A stretch of DNA of 64,000 nt, taken from contig JACJYB010000017.1 of NCBI GenBank assembly GCA_020636355.1, positions 35,081 through 99,080 on the forward strand, written 5' to 3'. Positions 64,000-64,000 of the stretch are shown piece by piece (the first letter of the stretch is position 1; each line of letters begins with the position of its first letter). Source of the DNA: Lewinellaceae bacterium. GTDB lineage: Bacteria > Bacteroidota > Bacteroidia > Chitinophagales > Saprospiraceae. A program made the position numbers and the translations under genes. The notes under the pieces are model-generated. The model saw nothing but the letters and a program-made list of their open reading frames with translations. It did no database searches and had not been told where the DNA came from.

Positions 64000-64000
64000 T

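Overview
The window looks like a chromosomal segment of a Bacteroidota bacterium, most likely from a Saprospiraceae/Chitinophagales-like lineage. Evidence: a SusC/SusD pair, gliding and type IX secretion (T9SS) genes (GldB-like, PorT-like, PorQ, a PorV-like protein, a CHU_C-type cargo), a proline-rich two-helix TonB protein, a fused RND/outer-membrane-factor pump, and repeated Bacteroidota-type promoters (-33 TTTG-like, -7 TAnnTTTG). No rRNA, tRNA, CRISPR array, insertion sequence or prophage was seen.

Layout. 1-0.7 kb: end of dnaX. 0.85-9 kb: a nutrient-use locus with susCD on the minus strand, divergent from three genes for a Gfo/Idh/MocA oxidoreductase, a DUF6807 protein and a TIM-barrel sugar isomerase; the two outer ones carry twin-arginine-like leaders. 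9.1-14.6 kb: pyrD, a possible 40-residue membrane peptide, nadC with a PorT-like barrel, gldB, an isopenicillin-N-synthase-like oxygenase and tatA. 14.7-22 kb, all minus: site-2 protease, acyl-CoA dehydrogenase, TPR protein, then the row citrate synthase-gcvH-vanZ-tonB. 22.3-23.9 kb: a T9SS cargo protein whose signal peptide is interrupted.

23.9-39.65 kb: a sharply bounded block in which every recognisable gene (DUF3109, ppiD, a MORN/YwqK protein, porQ, an AraC regulator, DUF1398, a D-2-hydroxyacid dehydrogenase, a TonB-dependent receptor, a ~1,300-residue secreted protein and a PorV-like barrel) is broken by many small indels but keeps nearly full length and gene order. The roughly 48 kb outside it carries essentially no such damage. 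I read this as uncorrected sequence rather than true gene decay, but the raw sequence cannot prove it.

39.7-45.9 kb: greA-HIT, an MFS exporter, ruvC, DUF3108-DUF4230 and L-serine dehydratase. 45.9-50.7 kb: an AraC regulator with an NmrA-like protein, a GyrI-like protein, a NudK-like Nudix hydrolase, a TetR regulator and a 2OG-Fe(II) oxygenase. 50.7-58.5 kb: a metal-efflux system made of response regulator, sensor kinase, CzcA-type pump fused to a TolC-like domain, and adaptor; the same 17-bp direct-repeat operator lies before both the regulator and the pump. 58.5-64 kb: a second Gfo/Idh/MocA protein, a PEP mutase/isocitrate lyase-family enzyme, and a minus-strand group of acyl-CoA ligase, alpha/beta hydrolase and class III PHA synthase.

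The signals I find most worth a second look are the twin operator of the efflux system, the SusCD/DUF6807/oxidoreductase locus, and the TonB receptor-giant secreted protein-PorV-like module inside the damaged block.
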